Source: Apus apus (taxonomy: Eukaryota > Chordata > Aves > Apodiformes > Apodidae). Taken from it: DNA of 64,000 nt. The DNA lies in the NCBI RefSeq assembly GCF_020740795.1, contig NC_067287.1, forward strand, positions 11,671,501 to 11,735,500, written 5' to 3'. The translations under genes were made by a program, and so were the position numbers. Of this stretch, positions 14,111 through 25,600 are shown piece by piece. How positions within the stretch are numbered: the first letter of the stretch is position 1; every line of letters begins with the position of its first letter. The notes beneath the pieces were generated by a model. It did no database searches. It was not told the origin of the DNA and was given only the letters and a program-made list of their open reading frames with translations.

Positions 14111-15150
14111 ACGTTATTTGCAACTGATCCAAAAAGCCATCTATGGGCTCAGTGGGGAGTGGCGATTCGAGCGCCTGCAGTAGCACAGGACAGCCAGGAG
14201 GGGATCACTCCAGCAGACACACTGGAAGATCAACTCCTGCATGGGGAGATTGACAGCATTAGAAACGTATGTTTTTTTGCCTGGGAGATTCACATTTGCA
14301 GACACTCTCACTGGACACTTCTTGGGTTTTGTTCATTTCACCATAAGCTCTGTGGAAAAACAGATTCTTATTCTGTATATAATCCAGATCAATTAATTCT
14401 CACCTCTAACCATTCAAGGAAAGAAAAGCACCGCTGACATTTTTTTGTGGTAGGTCACATCTGCAAGAGGCAAGTGTCATAGCTTCCTTTGTTCATGAAA
14501 GAAGACAAACTAAACTCCTGACAGCATCTGGGTATTCTTTAACTTAGGCTGAAGAATGCAACAACCAAGGCTTTCCACTTAACATGGTTCTTGCTATGTT
14601 CACTTTCCAAATATAGAAGATAGCAAAAAATACCATGGAGATGTCAAGATTTGACTAGACTCCACTGTTCATATTGTTCTTAAACACTGGGTTTTAAGGA
14701 ACATAAGCTACAGGCATAATAGTCTGGGTTGTTCTTAAGGGCTCTGCGTAGCCAATTAATTGTATGGCTTATCACTGGTTTTCAAATGCTTAGTGAAGCA
14801 ACTATTTACTAATTAACAACTGACTGTAATAGGGTCAATTACTAATGCTGACAAAGAACTTTCTCCTTATTATTAATGTGAAGCTCACTCTCTCTTCAAG
14901 CCAGGCATCAGTGGATTAGATACTAAACAAGCTGTAGATTAAATAATGCTTCAGATACCACTCCTGAAAGAGTGCATCTGGATGACTAAGGGCATGAGCA
15001 AAGCATATGCCACATAATCCCCTGCTATAGATTGAGTTCTGAAAAAGCTTAAAGAAGTATCACCTACTCATAGGAGATGCTATAAAAAGAAGACTGAAAC
15101 ACTCCTAATAGAATTTAAAGAGAGGGTGAAAAGTAACACCTGAAAATCCT

Positions 15151-15300
15151 TAGCACTTGATATGGTACTTGTTCTCTTCAAAGTATTGCACAAATATTAA
15201 CTAATTAATTCACACATTTTTATCCCAGGTGATAGGGAGACAAAGCTTAATTTAAATCACTGGAGTAAGAGTCACACAGAAAGGAAGTGATCTGCAAGAG
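15151..15300 (-). mobile_element. MIR-type SINE relic
   Basis: The order of blocks fits an inverted MIR/CORE-SINE: TAGCACTTGATATGGTACTT, then TTCAAAGTATTGCACAAATA with TTAACTAATTAATTC, then GGGAGACAAAG and GTCACACAGAAAGGAAGTGA. Divergence is high, as expected for an ancient amniote repeat. Confidence 0.45.
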
Positions 15301-17689
15301 GTAAAAGGGAGGCAGCACAAGAGCAAGGTGGCATGCAGCTGACCCCAGAGCAGCACACAACCACACAGTCCTTGTGTGCCATCTCCTGAAAAGTAAAGAG
15401 GGGGAGAGGAAGCCCATTTGCAGTCACCCTGCAAATACTCTATATGACTATAAACCCAAAGACAATAAACAGGACATCATCAGGGGAGCCACAAATGAGA
15501 GTACCTTTGTTATCTGTGTTCTGCAAGCACACAAATCACAGCACCCTCCACCAATGCTACCTGCTACTCTCAGCCAGCAAAGTGCCAGAACTTAAGACCT
15601 CCTTTGCTACCATAATGTTTTGCCGTTCACAAGCTTGAAACAGCAGCAGGACCAAAGTAAACCATAACTTACTTCCAAAGTGACCCTGTCTGCCTTAAGG
15701 AATTCAAGGCAATGATAGTTTGTGATTCTGATTGGAAACTGCATTGAGTTTTTCCATTCATAAACCTCCAAGCACAACTCTAAAGAAAGGGGAGCCTCAC
15801 TACCTTCATTTTACTGGAATAGAAGGAACTCAAGGAACTGTTCACCAAAAAGCAAAATAAATGGTCAACAACAGACCAATTCCATCCATTGATCTTTCAT
15901 CATCAATTGCTCACACACCCCTGAGCAGAAACACCACTTTTCATCACTACACCACACTTGTGGCAGCATCCAAGTCTCTCAGAAGCACACAGACACTTTG
16001 GGACCAAAGGCAATGGATTCAAAATATCAATCCATGGAGTGTGGACTTAAGTAAAAAAAAAACAAAAAACAAACAGTCCTGAAAGCCAAGGTTTGTTTTG
16101 GGAAGGGCATCTGAGGAGCCAGAGCATAGTCCACATCACAAGCTTTACAAATCTGTATTTTCAGGAGGGAACAGATGAAGTAGGAATGAGGTTGGGGGAC
16201 AGAAAGTAAGGGATTTGCCTCTGCAAAACCACCCCTCTGACTGTAGCAAACACTTCCCAAAGCAGCTCCTGAAGTACAGGCCATAACTGGATGGTAAGAG
16301 GCACTTCCAAATTCAAGCCCAAATGCCACCACAGGAATCAGCACCTGAGCACCACTGCCACACTGCAGGGCTACAGGCAACACAAAGAACAAGCCATATC
16401 CAAGCTCTCCCCACAGGCCTGGATTCACAAGCCCGTGTTAGTGCTCACGGGTGCATTCCCATGGTGCTACTGGGACTTGAGGAGCTGGAAACCTGAAATG
16501 TTCCTTTCAAGCCTTTCTTTGAAGGCACTGGGTGTGAATAACACCAGGTCAAGACGCCTGCCTCCCAATGGCTGTAACTCCGTCAGACTCTTTACTCAGA
16601 AGCCAACACTCAGAAGACAAATTGAACTTTGCCACTTGGCCTGAGATAACATTCATCAGTGTTTGCAAAGCAAACTGATCCCAGATGCATAATCCCGTTG
16701 GAAACAGTGGCTGACCTCTGCTAGGGAAAGGACAGTACCCAGTGCATCAGAGGAAATTCAAATCCACCTTGGTGTGAAACTCCTTCCCAGTGCCTTTAAC
16801 AGCAAAATTCAGTCCTTCAAGCATGAAAGTAAACCACTTGGCATACCAAACAGGGAAGTATCTCTGAAGTTAAACCACAGCTTTTCTATGAATCTCATTC
16901 AAGAAATAAAACTTTACAGCAGGCAGAGATGCCTGCAATATCTTCCTCACATGTGTCACATATTCACAGTGATGTAGAAGATAACATAATCTTCCATTAG
17001 AAGATACTGAAGTGCTTTCTTCATACAGCTTTGTAAGTTTTACAAATGCAGGAAGTCTTACAGAGATAAGGATTTCAATTCTCAGAAGTCACCTCCAATT
17101 TTGGGCCCTACTTTAAAAATGAACCCTATTTTTCAGGAGTGGTATAAGTGCATGGCTCTAGCTGCTGTCCTACGTGCATTGCAAGCACTCAGCACTTCCA
17201 GAGGGGGGGGAAAAAAAAAAAGACAAGAAAATCACATTTGGGTACATAAAAAAGGACAAGCTGGAAGGCTGGAAGGAAAGATAATGTTCTCATTAACCTG
17301 TGTCGTACCAAGCAGCTGCCACTACCTTCACTTTAACATTACACACTGACAATATAATGATTTAACAGCCTCACTGACTTTGCAAACATTGACTTAAGAA
17401 AAAATTAAAAGCAGGTTTTGCAATGTCACAGCTGTAGGCTAGTTGTTTAATCCTGGCATACAGCGAGTTACATATTTTAAGATGAAAAATTGCACCTTCA
17501 AGTGCAAGATAATGCAAACTGGAAGAAAAAATTAAAACTACTTGTGCACAGCAAAGGAAAAAGAATTAGCTGAATCAACAGCTCAGTGAAGACATCTGCT
17601 CAGCATGCAGCATCACAGAGCAAATAAAATGCTGGGGCAAATTAAGAAGGGGAAGAGAGAATAATGTGAATAAATTATAATGGCTTCAT

Positions 17690-18110
17690 ATAATTTCAGT
17701 GACAATGGCAGGCCCACTCTGCTCATCTCAAAGGCACTAGCTCTGCAATACAAAAGGTCCAGAGAAGGGCAACTAGTTAGTAACAACAGATTCACATTAA
17801 GAGAGGTGGGAAAAAATCATTTAAGCTACAAAAAGAAATCACAGCAAAATATTTCCATTACCATAAGATGATTGTTACAGTAAGATAAGGCCTGACAGTC
17901 ACAGTGGATATAGAAGGAAATACTACAAATAACTCCACGTTTAGTTGTTTTAAACAAAGAGAAAATTCAGTCCATTTGTAACTCCACTTGGTCCACAGTT
18001 TATACTTCATCTGAGGAATCCACTGCCACAAGTATCACTGAGAAAAGTCCTGCGTATATTAAAGATGAGCCACGGGGAAAAAGAATAAAAAAGCCACACT
18101 AAGACTTCTC
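17690..18110 (+). mobile_element. Old CR1/L3-like LINE fragment
   Basis: Two blocks in the right order match CR1/L3 3' regions: AAAAGGTCCAGAGAAGGGCA near 17751, like the common 'GAGTCCAGAGAAGGGC', and GGAATCCACTGCCACAAGTA near 18016, like 'GGAACTCCCTGCCACAGG'. The order gives plus orientation. The sequence between is diverged and partly lost. Confidence 0.5.
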
Positions 18111-19374
18111 CAACAGGAGAACAGTTCAGCCTGACTTGAGTTTCACTTGAAATGAAAAAATAAATTGCAGCTCTGTCCTTCTAGATCAAGCTTAGAAAAA
18201 TAAACAAAAAAAATAACTGGCCAGGATGCAGAGCACTTCTTTTCCCCCCTCCTGAATGAGCTGACAGCTAGGCCTGAAGCAGGGGAAAAGAGCTACCTCA
18301 GGCAGGAATGATGCTATCAGTCCCACAGTGGCAATTCTAGTATTAGTACAGAATAAGTGCTGGGCAATTAGCAATCCGACACTTAATTTGTATGATTTAG
18401 ATGAGCACTCCTAGATCATGCATTTCCAAATACATTTCAGATCACGGGTGCGTAAAAAAAATTAACGAAATTTTCCATTAATTATTAACTCTATTTGTCC
18501 AGGCAGAACTGTAGCTCATGCCTATAAAGTAAATAAAAAAGTGCTTTAAAGCATGTCTTCACCAATCTTTTGAGCTATTTATGCTAAATTCTGTGGATAA
18601 AAAAAGAAGTAAAATCCGACTTTAAAATGTTTCTGTAAGTCTGGGAGTCTCCCCGAGGTAAGGAGCGTTCTACCTGGTGTCGTTTCAATGAAACATGCCC
18701 AGATCTTCCCGCACGCACTAAGATGGAGAGCACCCCAGGGGAGGGATGCCTGAGGGAGGAGGGTGGGGAGAGCAGGTCTGTCCCCGGGGGGCAGGGTGCG
18801 GGGCGGCAGGACCGCCCGGGGGGAAGCCCGTGCCCGCGCACAGGTGCACACAGCTCAGCGAGGCAGCGGTCCTGCGGCGGAGCCGCCGCCGAGGGAAACG
18901 CGCTGCTGCCGCAGCACCGATTTTCACGCGAAACTTACAAGCAGAGAGCCCGCCGGTCCGAGCCCCCGGGGCAGCCGGTAGCAAGCCGGGGGCTCCAGCC
19001 CGCAGCCGCCCGAGGAGACGCCGCCGCACGCCGGGCTGCGTTTTCTCTAGGTGGTCGGGTTTTTTGAGAGAGAGAGAGAGGGAGGCAGGAAAGCAGCACA
19101 CGGACTGAGGGCTGGGGAAACACACCCGGGAGCAGAGCTGCCGGAGCCCAGCCCTGCCGGGCTGCGTCGTGCCGAGTCCCCCCGGTGCGGGCGGCGGGGG
19201 CAGCCGCCGCGCCCAGCCCACGGGGCCCGTCCCGCTCCCAACTTTCGCCCAACTCCGCCGGCCGCGCCGAGCCGAGCGCTCCCGCCCCGGCCCCGGGAAG
19301 GAAGGAAGGAAAGAAGGAAGGGGGACACCCCGCCCCCGCCCCCCGCCGCCCCGGGCGCGGCCGCCGCCACTCAC

Positions 19375-19446
19375 CGCCAGCCCCAGCAGCAGCGGGAGCC
19401 GCCCGCGGCGCCGCGCAGCCCCCGCGCCCTGCCCCGGCACAGCCAT
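19375..19446 (-). CDS. PDIA5: PDIA5 coding exon 1 (signal-peptide start)
   Basis: This exon encodes the first 24 residues of protein disulfide isomerase A5, a secretory-pathway enzyme that forms and isomerises disulfides in the ER lumen. The ATG (19446-19444) has G at -3 and G at +4, a good Kozak context. An arginine cluster (RRR, residues 12-14) is followed by the hydrophobic run LPLLLGLA, which continues as AFLPVFV in exon 2, so the signal peptide spans the junction. The exon ends in GCG and is followed by a consensus donor, GTGAGT (19374-19369), in phase 0. A more upstream in-frame Met exists at 19665, but it lies beyond the promoter elements and is unlikely to be transcribed. Alone the exon is too short to identify. 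The assignment rests on exact phase joining to exon 2, which is recognisable. Confidence 0.85.
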
Positions 19447-19495
19447 CCCCGCCGCCGAGCCCGAGCCGCTCCGGACCCGCCGCCGCTGCGGGTGC

Positions 19496-19505
19496 TGCCA
19501 CGTCT
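19496..19505 (-). promoter_or_regulatory. ATF6/XBP1-type UPR element in the PDIA5 5' region
   Basis: The minus strand reads AGACGTGGCA, one base from the UPRE/ATF6 site TGACGTGGCA; the core ACGTGGC is intact. It lies 50 bases upstream of the PDIA5 start codon, between the ATG and the ZNF143-type motif. PDIA5 is a known ER chaperone linked to the ATF6 branch of the unfolded-protein response, so the site fits biologically. No complete ERSE (CCAAT-N9-CCACG) is present at this spot. Confidence 0.5.
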
Positions 19506-19509
19506 GGCG

Positions 19510-19520
19510 GCGCAGGCGCG
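19510..19520. promoter_or_regulatory. NRF1-like site
   Basis: GCGCAGGCGCG differs by about one base from the palindromic NRF1 core GCGCATGCGC. It lies about 65-75 bases upstream of the PDIA5 ATG. It is a short GC-rich motif, so a chance match in a CpG island is possible. Confidence 0.35.
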
Positions 19521-19550
19521 CTCCGCCGCCACCGCCCGCCCGCCCGGCGG

Positions 19551-19570
19551 CATGACGGGGCTTGTAGTCC
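19551..19570 (-). promoter_or_regulatory. ZNF143 (SBS)-type promoter element
   Basis: On the minus strand the sequence ACTACAAGCCCCGTCATGC is a near match to the ZNF143/THAP11 promoter element (ACTACAATTCCCAGAATGC type). It lies about 105-125 bases upstream of the PDIA5 start codon, in the orientation and distance typical of this element near transcription starts. This suggests the transcription start lies between it and the ATG. Confidence 0.65.
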
Positions 19571-19639
19571 GCCCGGCCCCGCGCCGGCGGTGCTCCTCGC
19601 CCCCCGAAGGTGTGTGCGGTTCTCGCAGAGATCGGGCGC

Positions 19640-22600
19640 AAACCCAAAACCGCAAACCCACCCAACCTCCCCCCCCCCAGCTACTGCCGGCCAGCACGAT
19701 TGAAAAGCAATCTCCGTCCGATTTGTCTCAACAGAGGTTACAAAGCAAAAAGTTCCAGCTCTTCTTCTCTTATATCACACTGGCCTTCCCTCTAGGATTA
19801 GATATTTTTTGTGCCTTACTCTAGAAAGCCTTCAGGCAAATAACCTTGTTCTTGATGCTTTTTTTTGTCAGGGTCTTTAAAAGCTTCTGCTGGTCTTAGA
19901 TCTGGAGTAAGAGGTGAATAAGGGAATAAAAAATAAGGAAAGGGATGAGTTAACTGGAAGAGAGGCTAGGAAACTAGGACCGGTTCTTAAAAGTTGTTCC
20001 CACTTATAATAATTGAATCCTAAAGGAGAACCCTGCTTTTTCCTCACATGTGGGCAACGACGCCAAAGTGCAGGCAAATAAATACACTGATTCTGACCAG
20101 GATCGATACCTGCAACCTCCATTATAATCACACTATTTGAATGATTGCTGCATCCAGATGAACAAATTGGTCTGTGCTCCTAGTTGGGCACACTAAGTGA
20201 GCCAGCTCTGCCTCGCAAGGACATCCCAGATGTCGTGCCAGTAATCTTAAGGTCAAAGCATAATTGACTTCCCACAAACAGAAGGGATCTTCACCTACTG
20301 CCTAGTGGCCCCGTGAAATTCTTCCTTGGCTCAGAAACATCAAAGGAAAATCAAAGGCATCTTTATGAGTCTGATCCTTACAGCTGACTGTCGCCTGAGC
20401 ATTAGACTAAGAGGCTGGCTACGAGGGAGCAATTTGTAGATCCATACAGCTGACTGATCATTTCAAGCAGTGATCATGAAAACTGAATGCCGTTGACATT
20501 AACAAGTCCCCTGGTGGAGATGTAATTTTGCAAAGCAGAAACACACAGAGAAAGTTATTGCTATTAACATTTACACTTTTGTGGCATCTTTTGCGGCAGA
20601 ACCAGACCATGCTTTTCTCAGTCACAGCTGGATAACCTTTAGCAAATCTTTTCACAGTGCTATGCCTTGCTTCCCATTTGCAGAAGGCCCCTCGATTAGC
20701 CTGCCTTAAAATGGGGTTAGCATCCCTAGCTCAGTCCAAATTGCCAGTGTATGTACACATGAGGCACAGCCCAAGAGCTACCAGAAGGAGTTTGGGATGA
20801 GGAAGGACATACAGCTGAAGAGAGACTTAGGGAACGAAAATGTATGAATCTTCTCAATCTGCAGTGGAAAGGCCCAGACTAAAACATCCTTTGTGTCAAA
20901 TATCTGTACCCCTAAAGTACATGCAGTGCCACTTCCTGCCTGCAGTGCTTACTGACTGCACTGGGATGGGTGGAGGGGTGCACTGCACTCGTCACCACCA
21001 CTGCTGGTTCCAGCTTCCCAATCTGTAATCATCAGTCTGCTAGCAGAAGTCTCACAATCCGCAGTTGAAGCCCATTTCAAATAAACTATCAAAACTTCCA
21101 GGAATAGGTAACCTCTTCCAGCTGCTGTTCCCCTTCAGATCCCCAGCCTAGAGCTGAAAGGCTTTTTGCACACAACTACCCTGACTCATCCAGACCTCTA
21201 ATTTCAGTTGGATATCCGAGTCCTCAAGGACTGTTTGAATCCTCTGGTGAGTCTTTTGTGTAGAAAACTGTTACATCTTCTGATGCTTCACATCACAGTC
21301 ATCACTATCAGGCAATGCAAAAGTAACCTCAATGTGCTGGAATTTCTGTGCTGTGTCATCACCATACAAGATGTGGTGCCATTGTGGCAAGAAAGGATAA
21401 AATCCTGGGACATGGTTGTTTTGTCACAAGAGCACATTTTTATCATAATGACAAGAGGAAACAGGAAGGAAGAAAGAAAAAAGGAGACGAGCTATTTTAA
21501 ACTGTGCTTCTGAAGGGTTATATAAAACATCCAGTTTAGGAAGTTGCAATTCTTATATACAGAATAATACAGAAAGGGTATTCATATGGCAACTAAGCTT
21601 CCTACTTTCAGTTTGGCTCAATAATTTGTATTGATGTGACAAGCATTAAGAGGACAGTATCACTGAGCATCTGTCTCAGGTCAAAAGAATGTATCAAGTA
21701 CCAGCTCCAGACAACACTTTACACAGTGGCAACTACTTAATCAGTCCAGTTGTGGATTACTAATGAACACCTTACAGTTGTATCTGAGTGTGCCACTATC
21801 CAGCATCTCAAGTTTTACCCTGCATCTGTTTGGCGTTGATATCCTACGCTGCTTGCTTCTCTGTAAATGTAATACTTGTATATGGCACCAAAAAACGCTG
21901 TGAAACCATCCATTAATTCACCACTGAGAACCAAGAAAGAATTACTGCCCTTGGATTATAGATCAGAAAACAGCAACAGAGAGATTATATGATTTGCCCA
22001 AGGCTATAAAACCAGACAGTTTCAGATCATGTTCTTTTTCAAAATCTATACCGGGTCTGCTAATCCTTACTTGTCTATATGTATTCAAACAACTCTTTTA
22101 CCAAGAATAAAATACAAAACTGGCCTGCAGTAAGTATGCCTGTAAGGAATTACACCTTCCACATTTCCTATATATTGCTGCTTTATTTGACAAGCTTTGT
22201 TCTTTGTTCTCTTTTTAACCCGAACAAGTCTCTAGAGGCCTCTTACAAAAGGTGAAGTAAGTCACCTTTACCACAAAAAACTGACAGCAGAACAGACAGA
22301 AAAAATTCAAGCATTTTGCAAGCCATACTGAATCCAGGGGCAATGTGGCCCACACTGGGATCCCTAACTACATAGCACTTGCCCAAAATGAAAGCAGGAT
22401 TAGCTCACTGCCACTACATAAAGTTCTCCTCTTTCCCTCTGGCAATATCTTTTACTTCTTTAGTTCAGCTTCAGCCAGCTGATTTTGATCTGTGGGCTTA
22501 TCTCCTGTAAGTTTTGTGACATCTGTATCATGGCACTGATTGGATCAGCTGAAAAGAGACATACGAGCTGGTTGCCATCAACAGATTGATAGTATTGTAG

Positions 22601-25600
22601 CCCTTGGCTCCTCCATGACCTTTCCTACAGCTCTTCAGCACATGATGAAAAGGAAAAAAGACAGGACCAGCCCCTATAGGACTTTACATGGGAGTGGTCT
22701 CGGAGAAGAGGCACAGCTGTACATTGCTTTTCTCCAGCTGATGCCAGTCAGATAGGACAGCCTGAAGGCAGCTCTCCACTCCTGCTGCCTTCTCGGCACC
22801 TGATAGCAGAGCTGCAGATGCATCACATCCATGCACGTTACCTAACAAGTTCCACAGAAGATCATTAGGACACCAAAAAAAAGATACAAAGGTGCAACTG
22901 CTACATAAAGGATTGTTTCTTATGTCAAACATTCTAGTTTCACAGTTTTGCTTGAACTCTCTCCAGCGCTATTTTGTTAATTATTGAAACACATCATGAG
23001 TCTTGAGGCAAAGCTCTGTTATTCAGCTGTGACACATTTGTGCTTTTCACCTGGTTCACTCACTACAGTCTGTGAGAATGGCATGGAGGAAAGTTGGGAT
23101 GGAGTTTAGTCTGAATGCTTTTATCCTCAGTGCCCTGCAAGGATGCTGTACTCAGCCACATAACTCAGTGCCTCCATTTTCTGCATCACACCCCTTTACA
23201 TTTCCAAGGCCAAGTAGAACTGTGGGCTTCCTGTACAGACCTTGTACAGCACAAAGAAGAAATACACACATGCTCTATGCTTTCATGGGAATTTTACTTT
23301 TGCACTTTATTGTTGTTGTTTCTTTTATTCTAGAATCAAAGTACTTTTGGACCACAGGTAGACAGATGCTCTTTATATATGAGAGGAAAAAAGCAGTTGG
23401 TACTGCAGGAGTCAGTTAAAAGTTAAGTACAGGTATTTTCAAAATATTTCTTCCCAGAAATTTTCCATTACAGTTTTTATTGTTTTCTCTAAGTCTGAGG
23501 TCTGCATGCCCCTTTACATTTAAGTGGCGCTACTGTTAATAACACTGTCATTTCTTTCACTGAATCTTCAAAGGATATAATGTGTTCCTGAGCAACATAA
23601 AAACCTTCTACAGTACTGGCACCTTGCTGGCATGTAGTAGATAATTTATGTCTCTCAGTTACCTGCTGAGAGAATAGTTTAAACAAGATTAAAACAACCA
23701 CTGGAGTCTAGTTGTTGTGCACTGACTGCAGCACTACGTCATGTTTCTCAAGTACTGTGGTTAAGGCAGTTTTCCAGTGATTTGCAAAAGCTTTATAAAA
23801 TATTTGCAGACTGTTTTACCTTTATTGCATCATCAGGAAAGTGTCAAACAAAGAGCTTGTGAAGAGGGCTGAGATCTGAAGCTGAATTCAATGCATATGC
23901 CAACCACAGGTTTCCTGCAGGAGGATTTACATGTCACATGATCTGACAGGAGCTGTTGTCTCTACATGTAAATCAGAAATAGGTGCATTAGTAGAGGTTT
24001 GCTAAAACCCCTTGGATTGTGATGGCATCTACACACCTTAGTAACAGAGGCCCAGCTGGTAATTTTAGAACAATGCTGGCAAAATATGTTACTTTAATAT
24101 GCAGGTTCATATATTGAGACTGATTCTGCCATGCTGTTCAGGGGTAGCCTCAAACTAGCAGCTGGTAACAGAAGTAGATGGAGCTTCTCCTGTGAGTAGA
24201 CTTATTATGACTCTGGTCTGGGTACACAAAATACTCATCAGTACAAAGGACTGAATATAATCTAAAACCCATCAGTGTAAAACAGTGTTTTCACTACTAT
24301 GCTCTCCTATTGCACTACTATTGAGCCATCAGCATATATTTGCTGCAGACAATGTTCTGCTAAAATATTTTTCATACATCTATCCTATGAGAATATATTC
24401 AATGCATTAAATATATACATATTTGGTACTTTTCCCTCTCTATATGTAGATATTTACTTTTTAATGTATGTGTATACACAGACATATGTGTACACAGGTA
24501 CACGGCATGTATTAAACATGCTTTGTGTGGAATTATATTATTTCATATAATGTTAGAAAATACCCAGTCAGTATGTTTTTTTCTCCATTTTTCAGTTTTC
24601 CTGGAATTAGTTTGTGTGACTAAGTACTGCCTGTTTGAGCTCAGTATCAGCAGCCCCAATTAATGCTTTGACTATACTACTAGCTACTACATGCAATAAG
24701 GCAAAGTTATTTTTTTAGATTTTCTTCCTGACAGACCTTGGCTTTACAGGGACAGGGACCACTACTCACAGCCATATGACAAAAGCTGTGCTTTGATGAA
24801 GCTAGCATAAAACAGCCTCCAACCATATGATCAAACCCCTTGGCTCTCTGCAGTTGTGCAGCCAGAGCGACAATTTAGCAGTTAAGTAAGGAATTTACTA
24901 GGTCCTTAGGATTTTCTCTCTCTAAACCTACTTCCTTCTCTGCATATTGGGGTAACCCATCTTTTAGTAAAGAAACAGAGTATGCTGCATGGGAAAGGAG
25001 AGTGTAGAAGAAGCAGGGAAGCAAGTGGGAATAAGGCCTTGATCCTAAACTCTTTGAAGGTAATGAATTGACTTCAGCAGGCTTTGGCTCAATCCCCAGC
25101 TGTCAGAGAGAAAAGTCAGTAAAGGAAGGAGGAAAAACATCTGAGAAACAATAGGGAAACAAAGGAGGCAGAAATTAAAAATACTGAAGATGAAAGAAAA
25201 CAGAAATGGTAAAAGATCAAGTGTTGAGGAAAGAGAGGCAGAGGAGAGCAGTAGTGGACACTACTAAAACATCAGTGGAGAATAGTGAGTGAAAAAAAAC
25301 AGTGAGCAGTCTGTGAAATGGATTTGCTCTTGGGTTTTAAGATGGTTGTCCACACAGAAAACCTCAACGTTGCCAGTGACTGAGGCTGCAACTACATTGA
25401 CCTTTTGATGTGCTTTATGGCATGTCCCGCGTCCCAGCTCCTCTGGTCAGCCAGGTCAGCACTTCTTTAGACAATGCCATGGCTCCTATATGCTGCGTGC
25501 ATCTAGGTTTCTCCTACAGGGAGAGGGGTGGCATGCATCTGGGTCTCACCTCGAGTATAGAGTTGAGCTCCTATAGAAGTCAATAGGACTGAAGGGAGCT

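Larger units (their letters stand above)
7877..19374 (-). other. PDIA5: PDIA5 intron 1
   Basis: An intron of about 11.5 kb between the exon 1 donor in the CpG island and the exon 2 acceptor. It is AT-rich and contains old repeat relics: a possible hAT end near 14058, a MIR-like piece near 15151-15300 and a CR1/L3-like piece near 17690-18110. There are short homopolymer runs such as G8/A11 at about 17203-17221. Several open frames over 90 codons occur (for example plus-strand 13970-14437), but none resembles a known protein or has exon boundaries. Confidence 0.85.
18720..19640. promoter_or_regulatory. PDIA5: CpG island at the PDIA5 promoter / exon 1
   Basis: The sequence switches abruptly from AT-rich intron to CpG-dense DNA (G+C clearly above 65% by eye) and back near 19640. 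The island covers coding exon 1, the proximal promoter to its right and the first part of intron 1 to its left. Long open frames on both strands here (up to 315 codons) come from the lack of A/T-rich stop codons. The only part supported as coding is exon 1. A purine tract (GAGAGAGAG-rich, 19066-19090) and a GGAA/GAAG repeat (19299-19322) sit within it. Confidence 0.85.

Noticed and set aside
13970..14437. 155-codon plus-strand open frame
   Set aside because: It lies antisense within PDIA5 intron 1, overlaps a possible hAT relic and has no recognisable domain or exon boundaries.
18718..19824. Long open frames (up to 315 codons) on both strands in the PDIA5 CpG island
   Set aside because: Very GC-rich DNA lacks stop codons. 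The peptides are Pro/Arg/Ala/Gly-rich with no family match. Only the 24 codons before the GTGAGT donor are supported.
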